DNA of 64,000 bases from Denitrobaculum sp965232285 (GTDB taxonomy: Bacteria; Pseudomonadota; Alphaproteobacteria; Kiloniellales; Kiloniellaceae). The notes beneath the pieces were generated by a model that was given only the letters and a program-made list of their open reading frames with translations, did no database searches and was not told the origin of the DNA. Location: the NCBI GenBank assembly GCA_965232285.1, contig CBDDPL010000004.1, positions 3,472,001-3,536,000 on the forward strand, given 5' to 3'. Numbering within the stretch: position 1 is the first letter of the stretch; every line of letters starts with the position of its first letter. The position numbers were made by a program, and so were the translations under genes. Positions 35,409-43,050 of the stretch are shown here, in pieces.

Positions 35409-35759
35409 AGTTGAAAACCAGAACAAATCATGAACTTCAGACTTTATAGAGGCTGTGTCCGCGCCGCAACAACGCCAGGGTGGAAAGTCTCAGATTTGCG
35501 TACCACTGAGCCCGTTCAGGCGCGGTTCCCAGGCTAGGCCACGCTGATGGACAAGCCGTTAAAGCGCGGCGCTAACACTCAGAAATAATTAAGCAAATAC
35601 CTAAAATTTGAGCCAAAAATTGCCCCAGTTTTTTTAACCGTAATGAAGGGATTTGCTGGCAGCCTTTTTCCGACGCCGCCGGATTTCGGCTCCGTCCCGG
35701 GCCCCTGCGCCCTGGTGGAGCCGGCGATCAGGCGCCTCTTACTGTTCGGAGACCGTTTT
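35409..35759. other. Intergenic region upstream of the lipoprotein genes
   Basis: About 350 bp between the divergent nrdA promoter and the first lipoprotein gene. The middle is unremarkable and the stretch 35575-35640 is A+T-rich, a probable promoter zone. I see no gene. Confidence 0.45.
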
Positions 35760-36527
35760 ATGATGCGACGCGGGATTTTCGCCATTCTGACCTTGGCGTT
35801 TCTGGCCGGATGCGCACAGCCGACTGTCAAGCACTTCCCCGAGGGGAAGCAGCTTTCACAGTATAAAGTCATGAACTGGCAGCATTGGGACCAGCTCGGC
35901 GATCGAGTGGTGAGGGACATGGTTGCATCGCTGCAAGCCGTGCCGGAACTGGACGCCGCCAGCGGCGCGATCGAGGATGAACTCTATCAGCGCAGCCTGC
36001 TCGGCGGGCGGCCCTTCTATGTGCAGGGGTTGGCATCCGACATGCCCTTCAGCACCGCTTTCAAGGGCATCCTTCAACAGAACCTGTTGAACCAAAATAT
36101 GGCGGTGTCCTCGACGCCGGACCAGTCGATCGTGGTGAACTACCAGGTTCAACCCTTTTTCTATGATGAGCGGAATCAGAGAAGCCCCGCGACTTCGACC
36201 GTGCTCTGGTCAGTCGCCACGGGTCTGGGCTTGGCCGCGTTCGACGCAGTGCCCTGGGAAGCCGCCGTCGCCGGTGGCTTTGTCGGCGGCCAGATCATCA
36301 CCTCTCTGATCGACTATGGCGCGGTCACCGATGCGGAAGTGGTCGTGACCACGAGCATTCTCTACGGCGATGCCGTCCTCTATCAGAACTCCGAGGCGGT
36401 TTACATCAAGCCGCAGGACCTGCCGCTCTACATGACCCAGCACCCTGGACTTGCCGCGCCGCGGCCGACCGAGCCGCGTATCACCGAGCGGATGCCGGTT
36501 CGTGCTGTACCCGTGGTCAGCGAATAG
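35760..36527 (+). CDS. Hypothetical lipoprotein, first of a two-gene unit
   Basis: A 255-residue lipoprotein: signal peptide MRRGIFAILTLAFLAGC with a LAGC lipobox. The mature part has no recognised family. A hydrophobic glycine-rich stretch (VATGLGLAAFDAVPWEAAVA) sits near residues 145-165, and the C-terminus is Pro/Arg-rich. Two ATG codons in tandem are possible starts; GGAG is about ten bases upstream. The gene ends 19 bp before a FlgO-like lipoprotein gene, so the two products probably act together in the envelope. Confidence 0.72.
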   Translation: MMRRGIFAILTLAFLAGCAQPTVKHFPEGKQLSQYKVMNWQHWDQLGDRVVRDMVASLQAVPELDAASGAIEDELYQRSLLGGRPFYVQGLASDMPFSTAFKGILQQNLLNQNMAVSSTPDQSIVVNYQVQPFFYDERNQRSPATSTVLWSVATGLGLAAFDAVPWEAAVAGGFVGGQIITSLIDYGAVTDAEVVVTTSILYGDAVLYQNSEAVYIKPQDLPLYMTQHPGLAAPRPTEPRITERMPVRAVPVVSE

Positions 36528-36546
36528 TTTTTGAGGAGTGATGACG

Positions 36547-37131
36547 ATGCACCGCAAAACCAAAATCTTCTCTGCCCTGTCGCTGGCCGCAATGCTGCTC
36601 ACCGGCTGCGCCCTGGACGGTAAGCAGCCGGTCACCAGCGCCCAGCCGGTCGACACCCACATCGGGACACAGACCTACTTCGCGACCGACATGCTGGTCG
36701 ACACCACCCTTCAGCCGCTCGACCGTGCCGAACCGGTTCTGGTTGCCAGCCTGGTCGATATCGACGATCTGCGCCGCTCCTCGACCCTCGGCCGCATGGT
36801 GGCGGAACAGGTCTCCGGACGCCTGGCACAGCTCGGCTACCACGTGACCGAAATGAAGCTGCGCGGCTCCGTCGCGGTCAAGCAGCAGGCCGGCGAACTG
36901 GCTCTCTCGCGCGAGCTCAAGCACCTCGGCCAGCAGCACGACGCGCAGGCCGTGGTCGCAGGCACCTACGCGGTCGGCTCCAACCAGGTCCACATCAACC
37001 TGCGCCTGCTGCGCGCGGCCGATGGCCGGGTCCTGTCGGCGGTGGATTACACCCTGCCGCTGGGTCAGGACACCCGGGCGCTGGTGCCGGCCAGGCACGA
37101 AAACGGCTGGTTGATCCTGCCGGAAAGCTGA
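36547..37131 (+). CDS. FlgO-like outer-membrane lipoprotein
   Basis: A 194-residue lipoprotein: signal peptide MHRKTKIFSALSLAAMLLTGC with a lipobox. A FlgO-type domain spans about 60-180 (VASLVDIDDLRRSSTLGRMV, SGRLAQLGYHV, VVAGTYAVGSNQVHINLRLL). FlgO is needed for outer-membrane stability of the flagellum in Vibrio, but this domain also occurs in proteins unconnected with flagella. No flagellar gene is in the window, so a general envelope role is as likely. GAGGAG stands eight bases before the ATG chosen. It is second in the unit and is followed by a terminator. Confidence 0.8.
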   Translation: MHRKTKIFSALSLAAMLLTGCALDGKQPVTSAQPVDTHIGTQTYFATDMLVDTTLQPLDRAEPVLVASLVDIDDLRRSSTLGRMVAEQVSGRLAQLGYHVTEMKLRGSVAVKQQAGELALSRELKHLGQQHDAQAVVAGTYAVGSNQVHINLRLLRAADGRVLSAVDYTLPLGQDTRALVPARHENGWLILPES

Positions 37132-37176
37132 TCCCCTGACCGGAGCTTCCAGCCCCGGTCACATAACCTTTGCTTG

Positions 37177-37214
37177 AGACAGGCTCGCCATACCTTGGCG
37201 GGCCTGTCTTCTTT
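37177..37214 (+). terminator. Terminator after the lipoprotein pair
   Basis: AGACAGGC-T-CGCC pairs with GGCG-G-GCCTGTCT (one internal T/G mismatch) around a 7-base loop, followed by TCTTT. Confidence 0.8.
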
Positions 37215-37269
37215 GGGCTAAAAGACTCGCCGCCCGATTCTTCGTGACTGAACACAGAGGCCCGTCTTT

Positions 37270-38061
37270 ATGCTCGCTGTTATCTCGCCGGCCAAAAAAC
37301 TCGACTTTTCGGAAAGCTGGCAGGAACCTTTCGCAAAAGCCTTCAGTTCCCCCGCCTTCCAGGCGGACACCGAGGTTCTCATGGAAACCACGCGGGCGCT
37401 GAGCCGTAGCGATATCGCCCGGCTCATGAATCTGAGCGAGTCCCTGGCCTCCTTGAACTACGAGCGCTATCAGGCCTTTGCCCGAACCGGAAGTCCGGAC
37501 AACGCCAAGCCGGCCGTTCTGGCCTTCCGCGGCGACACTTACGTCGGGCTGGACGCGGACAGCCTGGCCGAGGAGGACATATCCTATGCCCAGAAACACC
37601 TGCGCATCCTCTCAGGTCTCTACGGACTGCTGCGGCCACTCGATCTGATTCAGCCCTACCGGCTGGAGATGGGCACCCGCCTGACCAACCCGCGCGGCGG
37701 CAATCTCTACAGTTTCTGGGGCGACCGCCTGACCGAAGCCCTCAACGAAGCCGGACGGGACAGCCGCTCGCCGGCGCTGGTCAATCTGGCCTCGAGTGAA
37801 TACTTCAAGGCGGTGCGGCCCAAGAAACTGGAAAACCGCCTGATCACGCCGGTCTTTAAGGAGGAAAAGGACGGTGTGGCGAAGGTCATCGGTTTCTCGG
37901 CCAAGCGCGCGCGGGGCATGATGGCCCGCTTCATCGTCAAGAACCGTTTGACCGATCCGCAGGATCTGAGAGACTTTCGGGACGGCGGCTATCGCTATCA
38001 GCCGAAGCTTTCGAGCGACGACGCGCCCGTTTTTGTCCGCCGCCAGCAGGAAGCCGCCTGA
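37270..38061 (+). CDS. yaaA: Peroxide stress protein YaaA (DUF328)
   Basis: A 263-residue protein spanning the whole family length. The hallmark N-terminus LAVISPAKKLDF and motifs such as YRLEMGTRL and NLYSFWGDRLT are intact. In E. coli YaaA lowers free iron and protects DNA during hydrogen peroxide stress; a structural DNA-binding fold is known for the family. It lies between a terminator and a small membrane-protein gene 39 bp downstream, which could be co-transcribed. No OxyR site was identified. Confidence 0.93.
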   Translation: MLAVISPAKKLDFSESWQEPFAKAFSSPAFQADTEVLMETTRALSRSDIARLMNLSESLASLNYERYQAFARTGSPDNAKPAVLAFRGDTYVGLDADSLAEEDISYAQKHLRILSGLYGLLRPLDLIQPYRLEMGTRLTNPRGGNLYSFWGDRLTEALNEAGRDSRSPALVNLASSEYFKAVRPKKLENRLITPVFKEEKDGVAKVIGFSAKRARGMMARFIVKNRLTDPQDLRDFRDGGYRYQPKLSSDDAPVFVRRQQEAA

Positions 38062-38100
38062 CTCCGGCTCTTAAGACAGGTTGGTTATGGAGATTTTAAG

Positions 38101-38292
38101 GTGAAACGCACCGCCGCTTACCTGATCATCGCGCTCGGCCTGGTGATCTACGTAATGGTCATCATTTCGATCGGCGCGGCGATCCTGCCCGATCACTGGG
38201 CGGCGCAGCTTCTGTTCTACGGCGTCACCGGAATCGTCTGGATTTTCCCGACCATGTGGCTCATCACCTTTTTCCATAAGCGCAAAAGCTGA
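38101..38292 (+). CDS. DUF2842 family small membrane protein
   Basis: A 63-residue protein with two hydrophobic helices (LIIALGLVIYVMVIISIGAA and LLFYGVTGIVWIFPTMWLIT), the layout of alphaproteobacterial DUF2842. Function unknown. The start is GTG, supported by GGAG about eight bases upstream (GGAGATTTTAAG). Its stop codon is the first part of a hairpin. Confidence 0.8.
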   Translation: MKRTAAYLIIALGLVIYVMVIISIGAAILPDHWAAQLLFYGVTGIVWIFPTMWLITFFHKRKS

Positions 38293-38324
38293 CCGCTTTC
38301 CAGCGCCTCGGCGGAAAGCGGTCA
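38290..38324. terminator. Hairpin between convergent genes
   Basis: TGACCGCTTTCC at 38290-38301 is complementary to GGAAAGCGGTCA at 38313-38324. It starts inside the DUF2842 stop codon and lies 32 bp from the stop of the convergent TPR gene. No T-run follows on either strand, so it may be a bidirectional transcript-end structure. Confidence 0.65.
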
Positions 38325-38356
38325 GACTTCAGGGTACAGATTACACCAAGGGCCGG

Positions 38357-38815
38357 TCAGCCGCCGGCGGACTTGTACTCCGCGATCTTTTTCTTCAGCT
38401 CGCGATATTCTGAACAGCCGAAAAAGCAGAGGCCGTCCAGGATGTCGAGTTGCTTTTCGGCCTTCGCAAGCTGCGAAGTCTGCAGATAGAGTTCGCCGAG
38501 ATATTCGTTCGCGCCCAGGTGTTCCGGGTCGAGCTTCAAGGCCGTCTGATAGTAGCCCAGGGCTTCGTCGAACTGACCGAGCTTGCGGTGGGAATAGCCG
38601 AGGAAATTATAGGCATCGGCGTTCTTGGGCTCCGCCTTGGTCACCTTTAACAGCGAACTGATGGCGCCGGCGTAGTCGCCCGCCTTGATCTTGGACTCCG
38701 CGGCGGCGAAGTCCGCATTTTTCTGACTCGGGCTGCTGTCCCAATTGCCAGCAGCGAAGGCACCGCCGCTGGCAAGGAACAGCGCGAGGGTAAAAGCAGA
38801 TAAGAACTTGTTCAT
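38357..38815 (-). CDS. Exported tetratricopeptide-repeat protein
   Basis: A 152-residue periplasmic protein. It has a signal peptide (MNKFLSAFTLALFLASGGAF) then about three TPR units, best seen in AYNFLGYSHRKLGQFDEALG and the following YYQTALKLDPEHLGANEYLG. A C-terminal Cys pair sits in GLCFFGCSEYRELKKKI, which may form a disulphide. TPRs mediate protein contacts. The start chosen fits the signal peptide; ribosome binding looks weak (AGGGCG). It is divergent from the ECF sigma gene and could belong to its regulon. Confidence 0.82.
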   Translation of the reverse strand: MNKFLSAFTLALFLASGGAFAAGNWDSSPSQKNADFAAAESKIKAGDYAGAISSLLKVTKAEPKNADAYNFLGYSHRKLGQFDEALGYYQTALKLDPEHLGANEYLGELYLQTSQLAKAEKQLDILDGLCFFGCSEYRELKKKIAEYKSAGG

Positions 38816-39071
38816 TCGTGAGCGCCCTTTTAATCTTCGCCTCAGCGACCACATGGGGTGGTTTCGGCATGCGTCTGGTTCCGGCCCAGGCCGGCACATG
38901 CCATACCTGGGGATGATGCCATGACAACAGTTGTCGGCGGTGTTTTATTCTCGGGAAATCGAAATTTATCCTTGGCGCTGAATTTTTCGGACTTTATGCG
39001 GAATAAATTCGATAACCAGAACGTTGTCATGATCGAAGGACGCATGTGCCCGTGATGCGCCGTTGTCCCTG

Positions 39072-39602
39072 ATGTCGGAACGCACCGACAGCTTCGAGCA
39101 GGCGCTGATCGATCTTCTGCCGCGGCTGAGACGATTCGGGTGCAGCCTGACCGGGTCTTTGGACATGGCCGACGATCTGGTACAGGCGTCCTGTGAACGC
39201 GCGCTGACCCGGGCCCATCAATGGATTCCGGGGACGCGACTGGACTCCTGGGTGTTTTCGATCATGCAGTCGATTTGGCATAACGAACTCAGATCCCGCA
39301 AGGTGCGGCGCGGCGGCGGCCTGTCCGACACCGAGCACCTTGTCGACGTCTCGGCCGAAGGCCAGATCGAGTCCGGTTTGCTTTTGAGCGACCTGGAAAA
39401 AGTCTTCGCACGGTTCCCCGAGCAGCAGAGGGCCTTGCTGATTTTGGTGTGCGTCGAAGGTTACAGTTACAAGGAGGCTTCCGAGATCCTGGAAATCCCG
39501 ATCGGCACGGTCATGAGCCGGCTCTCCCGCGCCCGCTTGACCCTGGCAGAGTATATGTCGGATTTCCTGCCGGAAGCCGCCCCCGGCGAAGAGCTTACGT
39601 AG
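39072..39602 (+). CDS. ECF-family RNA polymerase sigma factor
   Basis: A 176-residue sigma factor with region 2 (about 10-80: RFGCSLTGSLDMADDLVQAS) and region 4 (about 115-165: GYSYKEASEILEIPIGTVMS), the HTH for -35 recognition. The ATG three codons into a TTG-initiated frame is taken as start. It is followed after 19 bp by a membrane anti-sigma gene, so it is probably held inactive at the membrane until an envelope or oxidative cue. It may activate its own promoter and the divergent TPR gene; I did not identify a promoter motif. Confidence 0.9.
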   Translation: MSERTDSFEQALIDLLPRLRRFGCSLTGSLDMADDLVQASCERALTRAHQWIPGTRLDSWVFSIMQSIWHNELRSRKVRRGGGLSDTEHLVDVSAEGQIESGLLLSDLEKVFARFPEQQRALLILVCVEGYSYKEASEILEIPIGTVMSRLSRARLTLAEYMSDFLPEAAPGEELT

Positions 39603-39621
39603 GGTCCGTGGACAACAAGTC

Positions 39622-40491
39622 ATGAGTGCAGAAAACATCACACAGGACAATCTCAACGACTTCATCGTCGCCTATGTCGATGGTGAACTGTCGGCTGCCG
39701 AGATGTGCCGTGTCGACGAACTTCTCGCTGATGATCCCAAGGCGCGCCTCCTGCGCGACAGTCTGCGCAACCAGGGCGAAATGCTGAAGGGGCTGCACAA
39801 CAACATCGTCGAGCAGCCGGTGCCCGCGCAACTGGTGCAGGCCATCCGCGGCGGGCGCAACCGGACCACCGAATCCGCCCCCCGGGCGGCGCCGGAGCTC
39901 ATATCGGACGAACGGCGCCCGGCAGCGGTCGTCTCGTCCCCGTCGCGCCGGACTGGCGGCGGGTCGGCACGCCTCTGGCTGGTTGCCGCCTCCGTGGCCT
40001 TTCTGGTGATCGGGGCGGCCGGCGGCTTCGTCGCCGGAGACCGCTACGGCCTGACCCCGGCGCCGGGACCGGACTGGCTCACCCAGGTCGCGCAGTATCA
40101 CGGCATCTACGCCCGGGAGAAACGCCATCTGGTCGAGGTCTCAGCGGAAGAGACGCCGCACATCGAAGCCTGGCTCGGCAAGCGCCTGGGCCGGAAGCTG
40201 GTCGTGCCGGACCTCTCAGGGGCGGGTGCCGAATTCAAGGGCGCGCGCCTGCTCGGCATCAACGGCCGGCCAGTGGCGCAGTTGATCTATCAGACTCCCG
40301 ATGGCGAGCCCTTCGCGCTCTGCGTCATGCCGAGCGGCAAAGGCGACCTTACGCCGGTCGCCGCGCAACGGGCGGACCTAAATATGATCGAATGGCGCCA
40401 GGACGGCTACGCCTACGTGGTGGTCGGATGGGAGCCGGAAGCGCAGTTGCGCGGCTTTGCCGACCCGGCGCGCGAGAGCCTGGACCTCTGA
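39622..40491 (+). CDS. Membrane anti-sigma factor
   Basis: A 289-residue partner of the preceding sigma factor. The N-terminus resembles anti-sigma domains (DFIVAYVDGELSAAEMCRVD; ELLADDPKARLLRDSLRN). One membrane helix lies near residues 115-138 (LWLVAASVAFLVIGAAGGFV), and a periplasmic domain of about 150 residues follows. No zinc-binding HxxxCxxC is present. It ought to sequester the ECF sigma at the inner membrane. Gene order and separation (19 bp) match the usual sigma/anti-sigma pair. Confidence 0.85.
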   Translation: MSAENITQDNLNDFIVAYVDGELSAAEMCRVDELLADDPKARLLRDSLRNQGEMLKGLHNNIVEQPVPAQLVQAIRGGRNRTTESAPRAAPELISDERRPAAVVSSPSRRTGGGSARLWLVAASVAFLVIGAAGGFVAGDRYGLTPAPGPDWLTQVAQYHGIYAREKRHLVEVSAEETPHIEAWLGKRLGRKLVVPDLSGAGAEFKGARLLGINGRPVAQLIYQTPDGEPFALCVMPSGKGDLTPVAAQRADLNMIEWRQDGYAYVVVGWEPEAQLRGFADPARESLDL

Positions 40492-40532
40492 CCCGCTCAT
40501 CACCATTAGTCCTGACTGCGCCCGTGGCGGCC

Positions 40533-40841
40533 TCAGCTCGCTTCCGAATGGGCGGCCGCGAGACGGTTGGACAACTGCTTTAGGATCTCGCGCAGTTCGA
40601 CGCCCCGTGTGACCGTTTCGCCGCTGCCGTCGCTCACAGAAAAACCATGATCATCCCTGGTCAGTACGAAGTCCGCGCCCCCGGTTGAGGTCTCGGATTG
40701 CGTCCGCTGGCGAATGTCGAAAGTAAGTGGCAAATCCGAGCTGCGCTGGCTGAGGGAAAAGCCATTGGAGCGGCACCATTTCAATAGGGCGTCCTGATCC
40801 GAAATGCGAAGTCTGCTGCGCCCCGGGTTGTCGATTGTCAT
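40533..40841 (-). CDS. Hypothetical small protein
   Basis: A 102-residue hydrophilic product without recognised motifs. It includes a likely helix (DQDALLKWCRSNGFSLSQRS) and a strand-rich middle. The start is uncertain, with no convincing ribosome-binding site; an ATG eight codons upstream is also in frame. It is convergent with the anti-sigma gene. Codon usage looks like the host's, which supports a real gene moderately. Confidence 0.5.
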   Translation of the reverse strand: MTIDNPGRSRLRISDQDALLKWCRSNGFSLSQRSSDLPLTFDIRQRTQSETSTGGADFVLTRDDHGFSVSDGSGETVTRGVELREILKQLSNRLAAAHSEAS

Positions 40842-41222
40842 GCTTAGGATACTCTTGATTTGCATCGATTTTCTGCAGTCTTACGGCGGTTATAGCCGAG
40901 GAAGCCGGGTCGTTGAAAGCAATTCCGAGCGTCATGGCTGGTGCAGATCTTCGAAAAGTCGTAAAATTGCGAATTAGCGCGTGATGCTCTCCCAGAGAGG
41001 TGGCGAGAAAGACTGAACAGCCCATGCTTGAGAAAAAGCCTGATTGACTCGCATTTTTTGAGTGACACAATCGGCGTAGAGGCTGCGGAACAGAAACGAG
41101 TGTGGCGGCGTTACGCCATCCGATCCAATCCGGCCCTGAAGCCAACAGGCCGGTCCAATGGATCTGGCAACATGGATAGCGCCCGACGGAGTCCGAAGAC
41201 CGAGGGAGGATAAGCAAGATCC
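40842..41222. other. Intergenic region
   Basis: About 380 bp with no supported gene. Long minus-strand frames overlap it but lack a start site and resemble nothing. It presumably carries the promoters of the hypothetical gene and of the CBS protein gene. Confidence 0.45.
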
Positions 41223-41660
41223 ATGAAGGTTCAAGCAATGCTCAAAGCGAAGAGCGGCGGTGCGGAAGTGGCGACGATCCGGTCGGACATCACCATCAAC
41301 GCGGCGATCGCGGTCCTGAAGGAAAAGCGGATCGGCGCCCTGGTGGTCAGCGACGACGGCCGGCAGATCGCTGGTATTCTTTCCGAGCGAGACGTGGTCC
41401 GTGCCCTCGCCGATGAGGGCGGCGCACTGCTGGAGCGGCCGGTCTCCTCAATCATGACCAGCGAGGTCAAGACGACCGGCCCGGGCGCCAATATCGACGA
41501 TGTCATGTCGGAGATGACCCGCAGCCGCATCCGCCACCTGCCGGTGGTGGAGGACGGCGCGCTCTGTGGCCTGGTGTCGATCGGCGACGTGGTCAAGCAC
41601 CGGCTGGAAGAACTGGAGTCCGAAACCAGCGTGCTGCGGGACTTCATCGTCGGCCGGTAA
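41223..41660 (+). CDS. CBS-domain protein
   Basis: A 145-residue protein made of two CBS repeats (about 10-60 and 72-130). The diagnostic phrases ALVVSDDGRQIAGILSERDV and HLPVVEDGALCGLVSIGDVV are both seen. Tandem CBS pairs bind adenine nucleotides and act as energy sensors for a partner protein, here unknown. The gene is solitary, with GGGAGGAT upstream. It is followed by the first structured repeat element. Confidence 0.9.
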   Translation: MKVQAMLKAKSGGAEVATIRSDITINAAIAVLKEKRIGALVVSDDGRQIAGILSERDVVRALADEGGALLERPVSSIMTSEVKTTGPGANIDDVMSEMTRSRIRHLPVVEDGALCGLVSIGDVVKHRLEELESETSVLRDFIVGR

Positions 41661-41727
41661 ATCCCTCCGCCTGTTTTGAGCACCAGGGTTGGAGTTCGAC
41701 GCGGGTTACACTCAGGCTCGCGGAGCC

Positions 41728-41994
41728 TTATACCATGGGGCGATAATATTGCACCGCAGGGATTGTCTCCAGGGATCTTCGGGCAGGAGAAGAGCCACAG
41801 GCGATACGGCGTATCGTCAAGGCTTTTCGACACCCTCCGAAGGTCCCTGGAGACAACCGAAACGGCAGTTATCTGAGGCTTTCGGACGGCGTCGCGCGCG
41901 ACTTCCGATGCGCCGCATCGCTGCGCCACGAGCTCCTAGCCGAAAACCTCAGATAACTGTCTCTGTGGTGCAATATTATCGCCCCATGGTATAA
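41728..41994. repeat. Structured three-way-junction repeat element, copy 1
   Basis: A 267-bp element lying between the convergent CBS and MetX-like genes. Its ends are a perfect 28-bp inverted repeat (41728-41755 with 41967-41994), extended inward by G-U pairs to about 41763. Inside are two arms with 22-bp stems: 41761-41782 with 41837-41858, and 41864-41885 with 41940-41961. Each encloses a 54-nt loop that itself contains smaller hairpins (CGATAC/GTATCG; CGATGC/GCATCG). Small frames within it are by-products. The same architecture with different sequence occurs at 59819-60096. No transposase is encoded. Confidence 0.9.
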
Positions 41995-42007
41995 AGCCCG
42001 CAGATGA

Positions 42008-43039
42008 TCAGCGCTCGCTTAACAGCTCGCGGGCTGCCGCGTCGAGAAAGGCTTCGAAAGCCGGCTCGTTGCCGGGGCTGGCGACACAGTGGCCCCAGGG
42101 TGAATCGAACACACGGAGTTCCGCATTGGGCATATGCCGGGCTTCGATCGCATTGTCGGCCGGCGGAAAGTAGAGATCGTCGCTGCAGGGAATCAGAATG
42201 GCCCGGGCTTTGATCGCTCCAAGCGCCTTTTCGAAATCGCCGCTGTAGAGGGGATTCGCGCTCACGTCCCCCAACTGCCAGGTCTTGAGCTTAGCCAGCA
42301 GATTGTTGGCATCCCAGTTCTGCGCGTGATCCTCGGCCCAATCATCGAGCAGAGCCTCCGGTGTCTCGAACCCGAGCCGGCGATAGAGACCCTCGCGGTA
42401 AAAGGTCTGGGAGAAGGCCCAGCCGGCATAGACCCGGCCGAACGCCCGCAACCCGCGAAGCGGAGGCGCCGTATAGTCTCCCCCCTTCCAGTCGCCATCG
42501 GCGCAAAGCGCGGCCTTTACCCCCTCCAGAAACACGAAATTGTGCGGCGAGGTTCTGGCCGAGGCGCAGAACGGCAGAATCGCCTGCACCATATCCGGAT
42601 ACTGGGCCGCCCACTGGTAGGACTGGCAACCGGCCATGGACCAGCCGGCAACCAGGGCGATTCGTTCCACAGCCAGCACCTCGGTCAGCAGGCGCTGTTG
42701 GCAGGCGACATTGTCCCAGAGCGTTACCTCAGGAAAGCGCGCGCCACGACAGGCTGGCGATGCGTTGCTCGGCGAGGTCGAAAAGCCGTTGCCGAACATG
42801 TTGACGGAGACGATGAAGTGCCGTGCCGGGTCGATTGCCCGGCCCAGGCCGAAAAAGCCCTCGTTCCGCCTGTGACTGCCGGTATAGAAGGTCGGCAGCA
42901 CGACCACATTGTCTCGAGCTTCGTTGAGCTGCCCGTAGGTCTTGTAGGCGAGCCCGGCATCGGCCAGTAGACCACCGCGCAGCAAAGGGACATCGCCCAG
43001 TTCGAAGATCTCGTAATCCACTGCCCTGTCCCCTGGCAT
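42008..43039 (-). CDS. MetX-like alpha/beta-hydrolase (homoserine acetyltransferase family)
   Basis: A 343-residue alpha/beta-hydrolase. The nucleophile elbow is GWSMAGCQSYQWA, the acid lies in IPCSDDLYFPPAD, and the histidine in SPWGHCVASPG. Sequence layout matches the homoserine O-acetyltransferase family, but many family members near GlnT-type genes are not involved in methionine synthesis. The start is 11 bp after the end of the synthetase gene, so the two are co-transcribed and may act on one substrate. A GTG at about 43021 with a purine-rich site before it is an alternative start. Function is open. Confidence 0.8.
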   Translation of the reverse strand: MPGDRAVDYEIFELGDVPLLRGGLLADAGLAYKTYGQLNEARDNVVVLPTFYTGSHRRNEGFFGLGRAIDPARHFIVSVNMFGNGFSTSPSNASPACRGARFPEVTLWDNVACQQRLLTEVLAVERIALVAGWSMAGCQSYQWAAQYPDMVQAILPFCASARTSPHNFVFLEGVKAALCADGDWKGGDYTAPPLRGLRAFGRVYAGWAFSQTFYREGLYRRLGFETPEALLDDWAEDHAQNWDANNLLAKLKTWQLGDVSANPLYSGDFEKALGAIKARAILIPCSDDLYFPPADNAIEARHMPNAELRVFDSPWGHCVASPGNEPAFEAFLDAAARELLSER

Positions 43040-43050
43040 CCGCTTCCCGA

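Noticed and set aside
40651..41238. 195-codon minus-strand frame
   Set aside because: Lacks a start signal and overlaps a better-supported short gene and the CBS gene start.
41676..41994. Several 60-100 codon frames inside the first structured repeat, and similar ones at 59796-60098
   Set aside because: They are read through inverted repeats; substitution patterns between copies preserve pairing, not amino acids.
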